Positions 53,256-62,147 of a DNA stretch of 64,000 nucleotides are shown here, piece by piece. The stretch is from UBA2336 sp036787955 (GTDB lineage: Bacteria; Bacteroidota; Bacteroidia; Cytophagales; Cyclobacteriaceae), in the NCBI GenBank assembly GCA_036787955.1, contig DAIQOI010000006.1, positions 62,001 to 126,000 on the forward strand, written 5' to 3'. The notes beneath the pieces were generated by a model. That model ran no database searches. It had not been told where the DNA came from and saw only the letters and a list, made by a program, of their open reading frames with translations. Every line of letters begins with the position of its first letter. Positions within the stretch are counted from its first letter, which is position 1. A program made the translations under genes and the position numbers.

Positions 53256-54210
53256 TAAACTGAACAAGTTGCTGGAGAGATGTTTTGTAGGCCGATGGTG
53301 GCACATCGGCTAAAAGCGAAAGCGCATCGGCATGGTAGGCATTCATTTGACGGGTGGCATATTCCAGTCCACCCGATTCTTTCACAAAGGCGATGATTTT
53401 CTGCACATATCCTTTTTCAGGGTTTTCGCTTTTTATCATACGCAGTATGCTTCGCTTCTCCATCCACCCTGCCTTATTGAGTGCATAAATGAGCGGTAGT
53501 GTCATTTTCTTTTCGCGTATATCAATGCCCCTGGGTTTCCCAATCTCCTGTTCGCCGTAATCGAACAAATCGTCTTTAATCTGAAAGGCCATGCCCACTT
53601 TTTCACCAAATAATCTGAACTTTTCCACACGTGCTTCATCGGCCGATGCTGCAGCTGCCCCCACCGCACAACAAGATGCTATGAGCGAGGCTGTCTTCTG
53701 ACGAATGATATTCAGGTAATCTTCCTCGCTGATATCCAGTTTCCTTGCTTTTTCCATTTGCAGCAGTTCACCTTCACTCATTAGGCGTACCGCCTCGGTT
53801 ACAATCTGGAGCAAATGGTATTCTTTATTTTCTACCGAAAGTATGAGTCCGCGCGACAACAGAAAATCGCCTACCAGCACGGCAATTTTGTTCTTCCACA
53901 GGGCGTTGAGGGAGAAAAAACCCCTTCGGTAATTGGCATCATCTACCACGTCATCGTGTACCAGGGTAGCGGTGTGGAGCAGTTCGATAAGAGCAGCTCC
54001 GCGGTAGGCCGACTCATTGATGGTGCCACAGCTGCCGGCGCTGAGAAATACAAACATGGGCCGCATCTGTTTGCCCTTTCGTTTCACTATGTAATTCATG
54101 ATGCGGTCCAGCAGCATTACACGGGTTTGCATGGAGGCACGGAACTTGCGTTCAAATTCCTCCATTTCCCGGGCAATAGGGGCCTTGATATCTTGCAATT
54201 GCAGTGCCAT
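53236..54210 (-). CDS. Trans-polyprenyl diphosphate synthase
   Basis: The 324-residue protein has both aspartate-rich motifs: LVHDDVVDDANYRRG (first) and FQIKDDLFDYG (second), plus GKQMRPMFVFLSAG. It elongates FPP with IPP to a long chain, as in octaprenyl or heptaprenyl synthases that make the menaquinone tail. The chain length is not determined by what I can see. It starts at ATG 54210; the TTG at 54228 is less likely. Its supply of IPP and DMAPP fits IspG in this window. Confidence 0.92.
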   Translation of the reverse strand: MALQLQDIKAPIAREMEEFERKFRASMQTRVMLLDRIMNYIVKRKGKQMRPMFVFLSAGSCGTINESAYRGAALIELLHTATLVHDDVVDDANYRRGFFSLNALWKNKIAVLVGDFLLSRGLILSVENKEYHLLQIVTEAVRLMSEGELLQMEKARKLDISEEDYLNIIRQKTASLIASCCAVGAAAASADEARVEKFRLFGEKVGMAFQIKDDLFDYGEQEIGKPRGIDIREKKMTLPLIYALNKAGWMEKRSILRMIKSENPEKGYVQKIIAFVKESGGLEYATRQMNAYHADALSLLADVPPSAYKTSLQQLVQFTIERPV

Positions 54211-54283
54211 GCGGCTACAATAATACAACGACCAGGTGGCTTAAAAAACCGGTGAACTGATCCGTGCGGCTATATTCCTGCAG

Positions 54284-55330
54284 ATGCGTAAATTGGCGGA
54301 AAACGTGTGCATGCCCAACAAAAAAGAAGCCTTATCCACGCCTGTTGTCCCGGGTGAAATTCTCGAGCTCATCACCTATAACCACGCAGAATATGAACAT
54401 CTCGATAACCTCAGCATTCAGGATTTGCTGAACGAAATAAAGCCGGATCGTGTCAACTGGTTGAATGTAGACGGCATTGATAATGAGGAGGTGGTGCTAT
54501 TCATCCAACAGCATTTTAATCTTCATGCCCTGCTGATTGAAGACATATTGGATGACCAGCGCCCCAAAGCTGAGGAATATGACGACTACCTGTTCTTTAC
54601 GCTCAAAATGCTGCACAGCATCAAAGCAGGTTATATTGATTATGAACAAATAAGTTTTGTCCTGGGTCCCAATTACCTCATCTCTTTTCAGGAAAAAGAA
54701 GGCGACTTGTTCGATGCTTTCCGCAACCGCATCCGGCTGGATCAGGGACGTGTTCGGAAAAAGGGGGCTGATTATCTTCTTTACCGTTTAATTGATATTA
54801 TTGTGGATAATTACTATACCGTGCTCGATAATGTTGGTGAGCGGATTGAACGGATAGAAGACGAACTCTCAGAAGGAAAAACCAGTGAGTTTGCCTTTCA
54901 GCGCATTCAGCGCATTCGCAAAGAGCTGATCTACCTGCGCAAGGCTGTCTATCCGGTGCGCGATGCGTTGTCAAAGCTGGTTAAAGATGACTCGTCTTTT
55001 ATTCAGCCCGAAACCACGCGTTTCTTCGCCGATGTATACGACCATGTGGTGCACCTGATTGACTCACTTGACACCTATCAAGACTTAACTACTTCGCTGC
55101 TGGACATTCACATTAACACACAGAACAACCAGCTCAACCAGATAATTAAAGTGCTCACCATCATCTCCACAATTTTTATCCCGCTTACCTTCATCGTGGG
55201 AATTTACGGCATGAACTTCGACTATATGCCGGAGTTGCGCTGGCGATACGGCTATCCGGTGGTGATGGCCGCTATGTTTGTACTGGCAGTATGCATGCTC
55301 ATTTATTTTAAAATAAAAAAGTGGTTTTAA
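54284..55330 (+). CDS. corA: CorA-family magnesium/cobalt transporter
   Basis: The 348-residue protein has a soluble N-terminal part with long helices and two C-terminal membrane helices. The selectivity motif GMN is in FIVGIYGMNFDYMPEL. The segment between the helices ends with ELRWRYGYP, and the last helix is LAVCMLIYFKIKKWF. CorA is a pentameric channel for Mg2+. It starts a possible three-gene unit with two antiporters, 12 bp before the next gene. Confidence 0.93.
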   Translation: MRKLAENVCMPNKKEALSTPVVPGEILELITYNHAEYEHLDNLSIQDLLNEIKPDRVNWLNVDGIDNEEVVLFIQQHFNLHALLIEDILDDQRPKAEEYDDYLFFTLKMLHSIKAGYIDYEQISFVLGPNYLISFQEKEGDLFDAFRNRIRLDQGRVRKKGADYLLYRLIDIIVDNYYTVLDNVGERIERIEDELSEGKTSEFAFQRIQRIRKELIYLRKAVYPVRDALSKLVKDDSSFIQPETTRFFADVYDHVVHLIDSLDTYQDLTTSLLDIHINTQNNQLNQIIKVLTIISTIFIPLTFIVGIYGMNFDYMPELRWRYGYPVVMAAMFVLAVCMLIYFKIKKWF

Positions 55331-55342
55331 CAATTTGCAACA

Positions 55343-56314
55343 ATGATTCTAACTGTTTCACTCCTCCTGCTCGGTTTTGCGGTGCTGATAAAAGGTGCCG
55401 ACTTTCTGGTAAGCGGGGCCTCTTCCATTGCCAAAAAAATGGGCATATCGACCCTTGCAATCGGTCTTACTGTGGTGGCCTTTGGCACATCAACCCCCGA
55501 ACTGATTGTAAGTCTGCTCTCTGCCATAGATGGCAAGTCCGATGCGTCTTTCGGCAATATTATCGGCAGCAACAATTTCAACCTGTTGTTTATACTGGGC
55601 ATATCGGGCATGATTTACCCCTTAGTGGTTCAGCGCAATACTATACGGTATGAAATACCCATATCCATCGTAGCTGTGATAGTGCTTTACCTGCTGGTAA
55701 ATGATGTACTCTTGTGGCAGGCAAAAACCAATCAGCTAACCCGGGTGGACTCATTCATTCTGTTAGTCTTCTTTCTGATTTTTATGCTCTACATCTACCG
55801 CACCATGAAGTTGGAGTCCGAATATGAAGAAACGCCTGTAAAAATTTACACAACCTTTGTGTCGGTCCTGCTCACCATCATTGGCCTGATAATGCTTGTA
55901 GCAGGAGGAAAACTGGTGGTAAACAATGCCGTAGAATTAGCACGGCATTTCGGGTTGAGTGAAAAAATCATCGGGCTAACCATTCTTGCTGCCGGTACCT
56001 CCCTGCCCGAACTGGCCACATCGGCGGTAGCGGCTTACAAAAAGAACACCGACATTGCCATTGGCAATGTGGTGGGATCCAACATCTTCAATATCTTCTT
56101 TATTCTGGGTGTAACCGGCATGGTTCGTCCCATGCAGTTCAATGCAGCCATGAATTTTGATATGTATGTATTGGGCCTTAGCTCTTTTATTTTGATGATT
56201 TTTATGTTTACCCTGAATATGCGAAAACTGGATCGCTGGGAATCTTTCATTTTGCTAATCGGATACATTGTATACGTCATTTTCCTGATCGGCATGGAGC
56301 CAGGTACAGTTTAA
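55343..56314 (+). CDS. CaCA-family sodium/calcium antiporter (first copy)
   Basis: The 323-residue membrane protein has two alpha repeats typical of YrbG-like exchangers: GTSTPELIVSLLSAIDGK...GSNNFN and GTSLPELATSAVAAYKKN...GSNIFN. The acidic residues in these bind the cations. It has about 10 helices. It begins 12 bp after corA and is followed after 107 bp by a close paralogue. Confidence 0.93.
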   Translation: MILTVSLLLLGFAVLIKGADFLVSGASSIAKKMGISTLAIGLTVVAFGTSTPELIVSLLSAIDGKSDASFGNIIGSNNFNLLFILGISGMIYPLVVQRNTIRYEIPISIVAVIVLYLLVNDVLLWQAKTNQLTRVDSFILLVFFLIFMLYIYRTMKLESEYEETPVKIYTTFVSVLLTIIGLIMLVAGGKLVVNNAVELARHFGLSEKIIGLTILAAGTSLPELATSAVAAYKKNTDIAIGNVVGSNIFNIFFILGVTGMVRPMQFNAAMNFDMYVLGLSSFILMIFMFTLNMRKLDRWESFILLIGYIVYVIFLIGMEPGTV

Positions 56315-56421
56315 ATATTTAATAAAATGCACCGAAGGTTTTTTTATAACGTAAATCCCGGCTGTCTTTTACCGTATTGATAAAAACCCATATTTTAGCC
56401 TGTCAAACAAACCCGCATTCC

Positions 56422-57393
56422 ATGCTGATATGGGTCTTTGTCCAGCTCATAGCCGGATTTATTATTCTGATTAAAGGAGCCGACCTCATGGTGAGCGGAG
56501 CTTCCTCCATGGCCAAAAAGCTTGGCATCTCCACCATTGCCATCGGCCTTACCGTTGTATCATTTGGCACCTCCGCGCCCGAACTGATTGTGAGCCTTCT
56601 GTCAGCCATTAACGGAAAAGCCGATGCATCATTCGGAAATGTAATCGGAAGCAATAATTTTAACGTGCTTTGTATCCTGGGGGTATCCGGCCTCATTTAT
56701 CCACTGGTAGTACAACGGAACACGGTGCGGTTTGAAGTACCTATCTCAATCATGGCGATTATCATTTTATTTCTGTTGGTCAATGACCAGTGGCTGCAGG
56801 GCTCGGCTACCAATTCGTTGTCGCGTACAGATGCCATCATTCTCCTTATCTTCTTCACCTTCTTCATGCTGTACATTTACCGCACCATGAAAATTACTTC
56901 AGAATATGAAGAGGCACCAATTAAAATTTTCACCACACCTGTTTCCGTTGCTTTGGTTGTTGGTGGTATTGCCATGCTGGTGCTGGGCGGTAAACTGGTG
57001 GTAGATAATGCCGTTGTCATTGCCAATCGTTTCGGACTGAGTCAGAAAATTATCGGCTTAACGATTCTTGCAGTAGGAACCTCTCTCCCCGAACTGGCTA
57101 CCTCGGCCGTTGCAGCTTTTAAAAAGAACACGGATATCGCCATTGGCAATGTGGTAGGGTCCAATATTTTCAATATACTTTTTATTCTGGGTATTACCGG
57201 TACCGTGCAACCATTGAACTACAATACGGCACTTAATTTCGATCTAAAAGTAATGTTTATTGCTTCGCTGGTGCTGATGATTTTTATGTTTACCCTAAAT
57301 ACGCGGAAACTGGATCGCTGGGAGGCCTTGCTTTTATTTATCGGTTACATTGTGTATAGCCTATTTCTTATTGGCATGGAAGAGGCTATTTAA
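56422..57393 (+). CDS. CaCA-family sodium/calcium antiporter (second copy)
   Basis: The 323-residue protein is a tandem paralogue of its neighbour: the alpha repeats are almost the same (GTSAPELIVSLLSAINGK, GTSLPELATSAVAAFKKN), as are the flanks (ILIKGADLMVSGASSMAKKL and NTRKLDRWEALLLFIGYIVY). The frame extends to 56377, but the ATG at 56422 gives the same length as the first copy and is chosen. It ends 4 bp inside a convergent lipoprotein gene. Confidence 0.93.
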   Translation: MLIWVFVQLIAGFIILIKGADLMVSGASSMAKKLGISTIAIGLTVVSFGTSAPELIVSLLSAINGKADASFGNVIGSNNFNVLCILGVSGLIYPLVVQRNTVRFEVPISIMAIIILFLLVNDQWLQGSATNSLSRTDAIILLIFFTFFMLYIYRTMKITSEYEEAPIKIFTTPVSVALVVGGIAMLVLGGKLVVDNAVVIANRFGLSQKIIGLTILAVGTSLPELATSAVAAFKKNTDIAIGNVVGSNIFNILFILGITGTVQPLNYNTALNFDLKVMFIASLVLMIFMFTLNTRKLDRWEALLLFIGYIVYSLFLIGMEEAI

Positions 57394-58139
57394 TCCATTT
57401 TCTTCTCCAGTTCACTGATTTTTTGTGCGGCTTCTTTTTTACCCAGGCTATATGCTTTCCTGTATAATTCGAGGGCTTCCCTCAGGGTTTCTTTCTTCTT
57501 CTTAGGTGCCAGTTTGGTTCGGTTTGCAGCTTCTTCGAGCGCCTGGGCACGGGCATAGGTAGCATCGGCTTCGCTTACCTTAGATTGGATCATAACCTGC
57601 TGAATACGCGACTCAAGCAGCGCCAGCTCCTGCTCCTTGGCGCGGATTTGCATTTCTTTATCGGCCAGTTGATCTTCCAGCATGGTTGCCAGATCGGAAA
57701 GATTGCGGTTTTCGTTGCGGTATTTTTCTACCTGTTCCTGCAGGGCAATAATTTCATTGGTTTTCGCTTCAAGGTCAGCTTTCAGTTTAGTTACCTGTTT
57801 GGCATAGGCCGATACTGAGCCGCGCGATTTTTTCAGGGCTTTTTCAAGCTCATCAATCTTTTTCTCGGTTTCTTTCACATATTTATTGATATCCCTCATC
57901 CGGGCTGTGTAGTTTTCATACGTGGTTCCTTCCACCATATTAATCCGCAGCAACTGCCGGCTGGCATCAATAGAATCCATCAGCTCACCCACCTCCATTA
58001 ATGTACTGGCCAGCCGCTGGGAGGTTTCCAGTTCTACCTTGAGTGAGTCAACCTGTGCCTGTAATTCGGCCTTTTCGCGCGTACCGCAGGAGGCAAAAAC
58101 CAGCAGGGAAACCAACAATGGGTAATGATTGTGTTTCAT
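57390..58139 (-). CDS. Coiled-coil lipoprotein
   Basis: The 249-residue protein has a lipobox (LLVFASC, Cys18) and then almost only coiled coil (about 25-195; for example DEYEKALKKSR-like heptads, LADKEMQIRAKEQELALLES). A TPR-like or helical C-terminus (LREALELYRKAYSLGKKEAA) ends it. No known family is clear. It could span part of the periplasm from an outer-membrane anchor. A perfect -7 box lies just upstream. Confidence 0.75.
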   Translation of the reverse strand: MKHNHYPLLVSLLVFASCGTREKAELQAQVDSLKVELETSQRLASTLMEVGELMDSIDASRQLLRINMVEGTTYENYTARMRDINKYVKETEKKIDELEKALKKSRGSVSAYAKQVTKLKADLEAKTNEIIALQEQVEKYRNENRNLSDLATMLEDQLADKEMQIRAKEQELALLESRIQQVMIQSKVSEADATYARAQALEEAANRTKLAPKKKKETLREALELYRKAYSLGKKEAAQKISELEKKMD

Positions 58140-58159
58140 AACGAAATGAATTAGCCTTT

Positions 58160-58167
58160 CAAAAATA
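58160..58167 (-). promoter_or_regulatory. -7 promoter element of the coiled-coil lipoprotein gene
   Basis: The minus strand reads TATTTTTG, a full TAnnTTTG match, 20 bp before the ATG at 58139. At the -33 position the sequence is TTA where TTG is expected, at about 20 nt. Confidence 0.45.
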
Positions 58168-58258
58168 AACGGTTTTTTTCATTGGCTAACCCGCCGTATC
58201 AACAAATCCAGCATGAACCGGAATGTGATACAAAATTTTTAAAAACGATACGCTGGAT

Positions 58259-58266
58259 TAAATTTG
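58259..58266 (+). promoter_or_regulatory. -7 promoter element of the NADH dehydrogenase gene
   Basis: TAAATTTG, a full TAnnTTTG match, ending 9 bp before the ATG at 58276. It contains the TTG at 58264, which is thus not the start. The mRNA would have a leader of a few nt only. Confidence 0.45.
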
Positions 58267-58275
58267 GGCGCGCTT

Positions 58276-59571
58276 ATGCAAGTCAAAACCAACGCGCCCC
58301 AACCGGGGCTGGCCGATATCGGACTACCCAGAATTGTAGTGGTTGGCGGGGGTTTTGGCGGCCTGGAGCTGGTTAAAGCCCTGGCCAATGCCCCTTATCA
58401 AACCGTACTTATCGATAAATATAACCACCATACTTTTCAGCCCCTGTTGTACCAGGTAGCTACCTCGGGGCTGGAAACCAGCTCGATTGTTTTTCCTTTC
58501 CGGAAGCGATTCCAGAAAAAAAAGAGGGTATTCTTTCGCATGGGCGAAGTGATAGGTGTGCGGCCGGAAGAGCGTCAAATTGATACCTCTATTGGTAGCA
58601 TAAAATACGATTACCTGGTCCTGGCCACGGGTGCAACTACCAATTACTGCGGTTTAAAAGATGTTGAACAGCATGCGCTCGGCATGAAGTCAATTGAAGA
58701 TGCCATCCGGCTGCGCAACACCATCATCGGCAATTTCGAGCAGGCCCTGCTGACCACCGATGCCAGCCTGCGCAACAGCCTGATGGATTTTGTGATTGTA
58801 GGCGGTGGACCCACGGGCGTGGAACTGGCCGGTGCACTGGCAGAGCTGAAAAAACATGTATTTCCCAAAGATTACCCGGAACTGCGCCTGGAAGAAATGG
58901 ACATTTACCTCATTGAAGCAGGACCCCGGCTGCTGAACGGTATGTCGGAACGGGCATCGGCCAGGGCGCTTGAGTACCTTACCGACCTTGGAGTAAAAGT
59001 CATGTTAAACGCTCCGGTAAAGTCGTATGACGGTGAAACAGTCGTATTGCAACACGGTGAGACGCTGGCGACCAGAACTTTAATCTGGACGGCCGGAGTA
59101 AAGGCCAATCCCGTGCCGGGTCTTTCGTCCTCCTGCCTGTTGCCCTCAGGGCGTATCCGGGTCGATGCATTCAACCGGGTTGTTGGCTATGACAACATTT
59201 TTGCCATTGGCGATGTGGCGGCCATGGAAGGAGATCCTGTCTGGCGAAACGGCCATCCGATGATGGCCCCGCCCGCTATGCAGCAAGGCCGCTGGCTGGC
59301 CAGAAATTTCAAAAGACTGGCTGCCGGAAAAAAACCTTTACCGTTTCGCTATTTCGACAAGGGAAGCATGGCAACTGTAGGACGAAACAAGGCAGTAGTC
59401 GATTTGCGCGGGATGCGTTTTCAGGGATTCTTTGCCTGGTACGTTTGGATGTTTGTACATCTGATGTACCTGATTGGCTTCCGCAATAAAATATTTGTCT
59501 TTATCAGCTGGCTGTGGAGCTATTTCAGCTACGACAAAAGCAACCGGCTGATCATTGGCAAACCGAAGTAA
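58276..59571 (+). CDS. Type II NADH:quinone oxidoreductase
   Basis: The 431-residue flavoprotein passes electrons from NADH to the quinone pool without pumping protons. It has the FAD motif VVGGGFGGLELVKAL (about 22-36), NAD motif FVIVGGGPTGVELAGAL (about 173-189), LVLATGATTNYCG and IFAIGDVAAMEG. A hydrophobic C-terminal segment (WYVWMFVHLMYLIGF, then FVFISWLWSYF) should anchor it to the membrane. ATG 58276 is chosen because TTG 58264 lies in the promoter. Kup follows 33 bp later. Confidence 0.93.
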   Translation: MQVKTNAPQPGLADIGLPRIVVVGGGFGGLELVKALANAPYQTVLIDKYNHHTFQPLLYQVATSGLETSSIVFPFRKRFQKKKRVFFRMGEVIGVRPEERQIDTSIGSIKYDYLVLATGATTNYCGLKDVEQHALGMKSIEDAIRLRNTIIGNFEQALLTTDASLRNSLMDFVIVGGGPTGVELAGALAELKKHVFPKDYPELRLEEMDIYLIEAGPRLLNGMSERASARALEYLTDLGVKVMLNAPVKSYDGETVVLQHGETLATRTLIWTAGVKANPVPGLSSSCLLPSGRIRVDAFNRVVGYDNIFAIGDVAAMEGDPVWRNGHPMMAPPAMQQGRWLARNFKRLAAGKKPLPFRYFDKGSMATVGRNKAVVDLRGMRFQGFFAWYVWMFVHLMYLIGFRNKIFVFISWLWSYFSYDKSNRLIIGKPK

Positions 59572-59604
59572 TTTTTCCATAAAGTTTTTACCTTAGCCCC
59601 ACAC

Positions 59605-61575
59605 ATGACCTCTTCAGAATCCAGCAGCTACAGCAAGTATTCCATCCCCTTATCGGCTGCCGGTGTACTCATTTCGCTGGGCATCATATATGGCGATATC
59701 GGCACTTCACCCTTGTATGTGTTCAAAGCCATTGCAGGGGATAACGTAATTTCCAAAGAGCTGATCTACGGCGGATTATCCTGTGTGTTCTGGACGCTCA
59801 CACTCATTACTTCATTTAAATACGTGTACCTGGCACTGAATGCCGACAATAAAGGTGAAGGAGGTATCTTCGCCCTGTATGCGCTGGTGCGCAGGTACAA
59901 AGCTTCGTGGGTAGTATATCCGGCCATTATTGGATGTGCCACGCTCATCTCTGACGGATTTATCACGCCAGCCATCAGCGTCTCTTCTGCTGTAGAAGGT
60001 TTACGGTACTACAATCCCGATATACCGACCGTTCAGATTGTTATTGTCATCCTTATCGCCCTATTTGTATTTCAACAGTTTGGTACGGGGGTGGTGGGCT
60101 CAACCTTCGGTCCGGTAATGCTGCTGTGGTTCATTACCATCGGCACACTGGGTGCTTTACAAATCGTACAGCACCCGGAAGTAATTGAGGCCGTGAATCC
60201 CTGGTATGCCATCAACCTGTTAACCCAGTATCCCGGCGGCTTTTGGATACTGGGAGCCGTATTCCTGTGTACCACCGGTGCGGAAGCGTTGTACTCTGAT
60301 CTGGGCCATGTGGGCAAAGGCAATATCAGGGTTGGTTGGAGTTTTGTTAAACTAGCGTTATTACTCAACTATTTCGGTCAGGCGGCCTGGCTGATGACTC
60401 AGAAGGGTGCAACATTGGGCAACCGCATCCCATTCTATTCCATTATGCCCGAATGGTTTCTGCCTTTCGGCATCATCATCGCCACCCTGGCAGCCATCAT
60501 CGCAAGTCAGGCGTTGATCAGTGGTACTTTTACGTTGGTAAATGAGGCCATGAAACTGAAACTGTGGCCGATGACGCGCGTGCGTTATCCGGCGCAGACC
60601 AAAGGACAGATTTATATTCCTTCCATTAACTGGATACTTATGATAGGCTGTATTTTCATGGTGCTTTACTTCCGCGAATCAACAGCCATGGAAGGAGCCT
60701 ATGGGTTGGCTATTACCATCGACATGCTGATGACTTCATCGTTGCTGGTTTATTACTTTTCCTTATCCAAAAAATCAACACTCCGGTCGGCCGCGCTGGG
60801 CATCATTTTCTTTTCCCTCGAGGGCATGTTTCTCGTTTCCAATCTCGACAAATTCGCACATGGAGGTTTTGTAACTTTTATTATTGCAGGATTCCTTTTC
60901 ATCATTCTATACGTCCAGCTGCGCGCCCGTAAACTTCGTACACGCCATATTGAGTTCGTTGACCTGAAGCATTACGTAGAGATGATTAAAGACCTCCAGG
61001 CCGACACAACGGTTCCGAAAGAAGCAACACACCTGGTGTACCTGGCCGTGGCCGACAGCAAGCGATACATCGACTCAAACATTATCTATTCCATTTTCCG
61101 CAAGCGGCCCAAGCGTGCCGATGTGTACTGGTTTATTCACATTGATACAGTCGACAGCCCCTTTACAAGTAAGTACGCCGTTGATACCATCATACCGCGA
61201 AAATGTTTCTTCGTTCGGATTAAACTGGGTTTCAAAGCCGACCACCGGCTAAATCTTCTGTTTAACAAAATTATTCACGAAATGGCCGATGCAGGCGAAG
61301 TAGACCTGATAAGTCCCTACCCTTCTTTGCACAAATACAGCCAGATGGCCGACTTTAAATATATTATTATTCAGTCGTGGGCCTCGGCCGACAGCGAGAT
61401 TTCGAATTTTGAGCGTATGATTATACAAGGCTATCGGTTGCTGAAAAAATTCAGCCTCTCCACCGAAGAGCACTACGGCATCGAAGCGGCCAATCTGGAA
61501 ATTGAAAAAGCCCCCATACAGGTAGGACCTCCCGCCAAGGTTAAAATCAAGCGCGACCGCGATGATGAACGCTGA
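59605..61575 (+). CDS. kup: Kup-family potassium uptake protein
   Basis: The 656-residue transporter has about 12 membrane helices (to about 440) and a cytosolic C-terminus. The family start GDIGTSPLYVFKAI (about 30-43) is typical, as are DNKGEGGIFALYALVRR and GAEALYSDLGHVGKGNI. KUP proteins take up K+ together with H+. The C-terminal domain (about 450-656) is longer than in some members. A partial -7 box (TACCTTAG, 59591 region) may give it its own promoter. Confidence 0.94.
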   Translation: MTSSESSSYSKYSIPLSAAGVLISLGIIYGDIGTSPLYVFKAIAGDNVISKELIYGGLSCVFWTLTLITSFKYVYLALNADNKGEGGIFALYALVRRYKASWVVYPAIIGCATLISDGFITPAISVSSAVEGLRYYNPDIPTVQIVIVILIALFVFQQFGTGVVGSTFGPVMLLWFITIGTLGALQIVQHPEVIEAVNPWYAINLLTQYPGGFWILGAVFLCTTGAEALYSDLGHVGKGNIRVGWSFVKLALLLNYFGQAAWLMTQKGATLGNRIPFYSIMPEWFLPFGIIIATLAAIIASQALISGTFTLVNEAMKLKLWPMTRVRYPAQTKGQIYIPSINWILMIGCIFMVLYFRESTAMEGAYGLAITIDMLMTSSLLVYYFSLSKKSTLRSAALGIIFFSLEGMFLVSNLDKFAHGGFVTFIIAGFLFIILYVQLRARKLRTRHIEFVDLKHYVEMIKDLQADTTVPKEATHLVYLAVADSKRYIDSNIIYSIFRKRPKRADVYWFIHIDTVDSPFTSKYAVDTIIPRKCFFVRIKLGFKADHRLNLLFNKIIHEMADAGEVDLISPYPSLHKYSQMADFKYIIIQSWASADSEISNFERMIIQGYRLLKKFSLSTEEHYGIEAANLEIEKAPIQVGPPAKVKIKRDRDDER

Positions 61576-61666
61576 ACAGGTTGCGTATCTTTTTTTCGGA
61601 CATGACTTTTATCACAGAAGAGAGCCGTAATCTTTCCTACCTTTATCAGGATAAAAGCATTTAAAT

Positions 61667-62146
61667 ATGAGCACATTAAACCACATCGGACTGGATGCCG
61701 GTAAAAGCACGGAACTAGCTGAGCTGCTCAACAAACTGCTCGCCAACTATTCCGTATTCTACCAGAATGTGCGCGGCTACCATTGGAACATCCGCGGTGA
61801 AAAGTTTTTTGAACTGCACGCGAAATTCGAGGAGCTGTACAACGACCTGTTTATGAAAATTGATGAAGTAGCCGAACGCATCCTTACCTTGGGCCAGGCA
61901 CCCAACCACAAATTCTCCGATTACCTGAGTGAATCGGCCGTGAAGGAAAGTCGTGAAGTGCATGATGGTTTTAAAGCGGTAGAAGAAATCCTGAAAGCTT
62001 TTCAGGAGATACTCAGGCAGCAGCGGCACATTCTTAACCTGTCGGCAGAAATCGGTGATGAAGGCACCAACGCATTAATGAGCGATTATATCCGGCAGCA
62101 GGAAAAACTGGTGTGGATGTATTCGGCCTACCTGAACAAAAGCTGA
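61667..62146 (+). CDS. dps: Dps-family ferritin-like DNA-protection protein
   Basis: The 159-residue protein has the Dps ferroxidase motifs: YHWNIRGEKFFELHAKFEEL (His, His, Glu) and LFMKIDEVAERILTLG (Asp, Glu). Dps forms 12-mers that oxidise and store iron and protect DNA in stress. It has no clear lysine-rich N-tail, so DNA binding may be weak. A partial -7 box (TACCTTTA, 61638-61645) lies upstream. It ends 1 bp before the convergent nuclease gene. Confidence 0.93.
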   Translation: MSTLNHIGLDAGKSTELAELLNKLLANYSVFYQNVRGYHWNIRGEKFFELHAKFEELYNDLFMKIDEVAERILTLGQAPNHKFSDYLSESAVKESREVHDGFKAVEEILKAFQEILRQQRHILNLSAEIGDEGTNALMSDYIRQQEKLVWMYSAYLNKS

Positions 62147-62147
62147 T

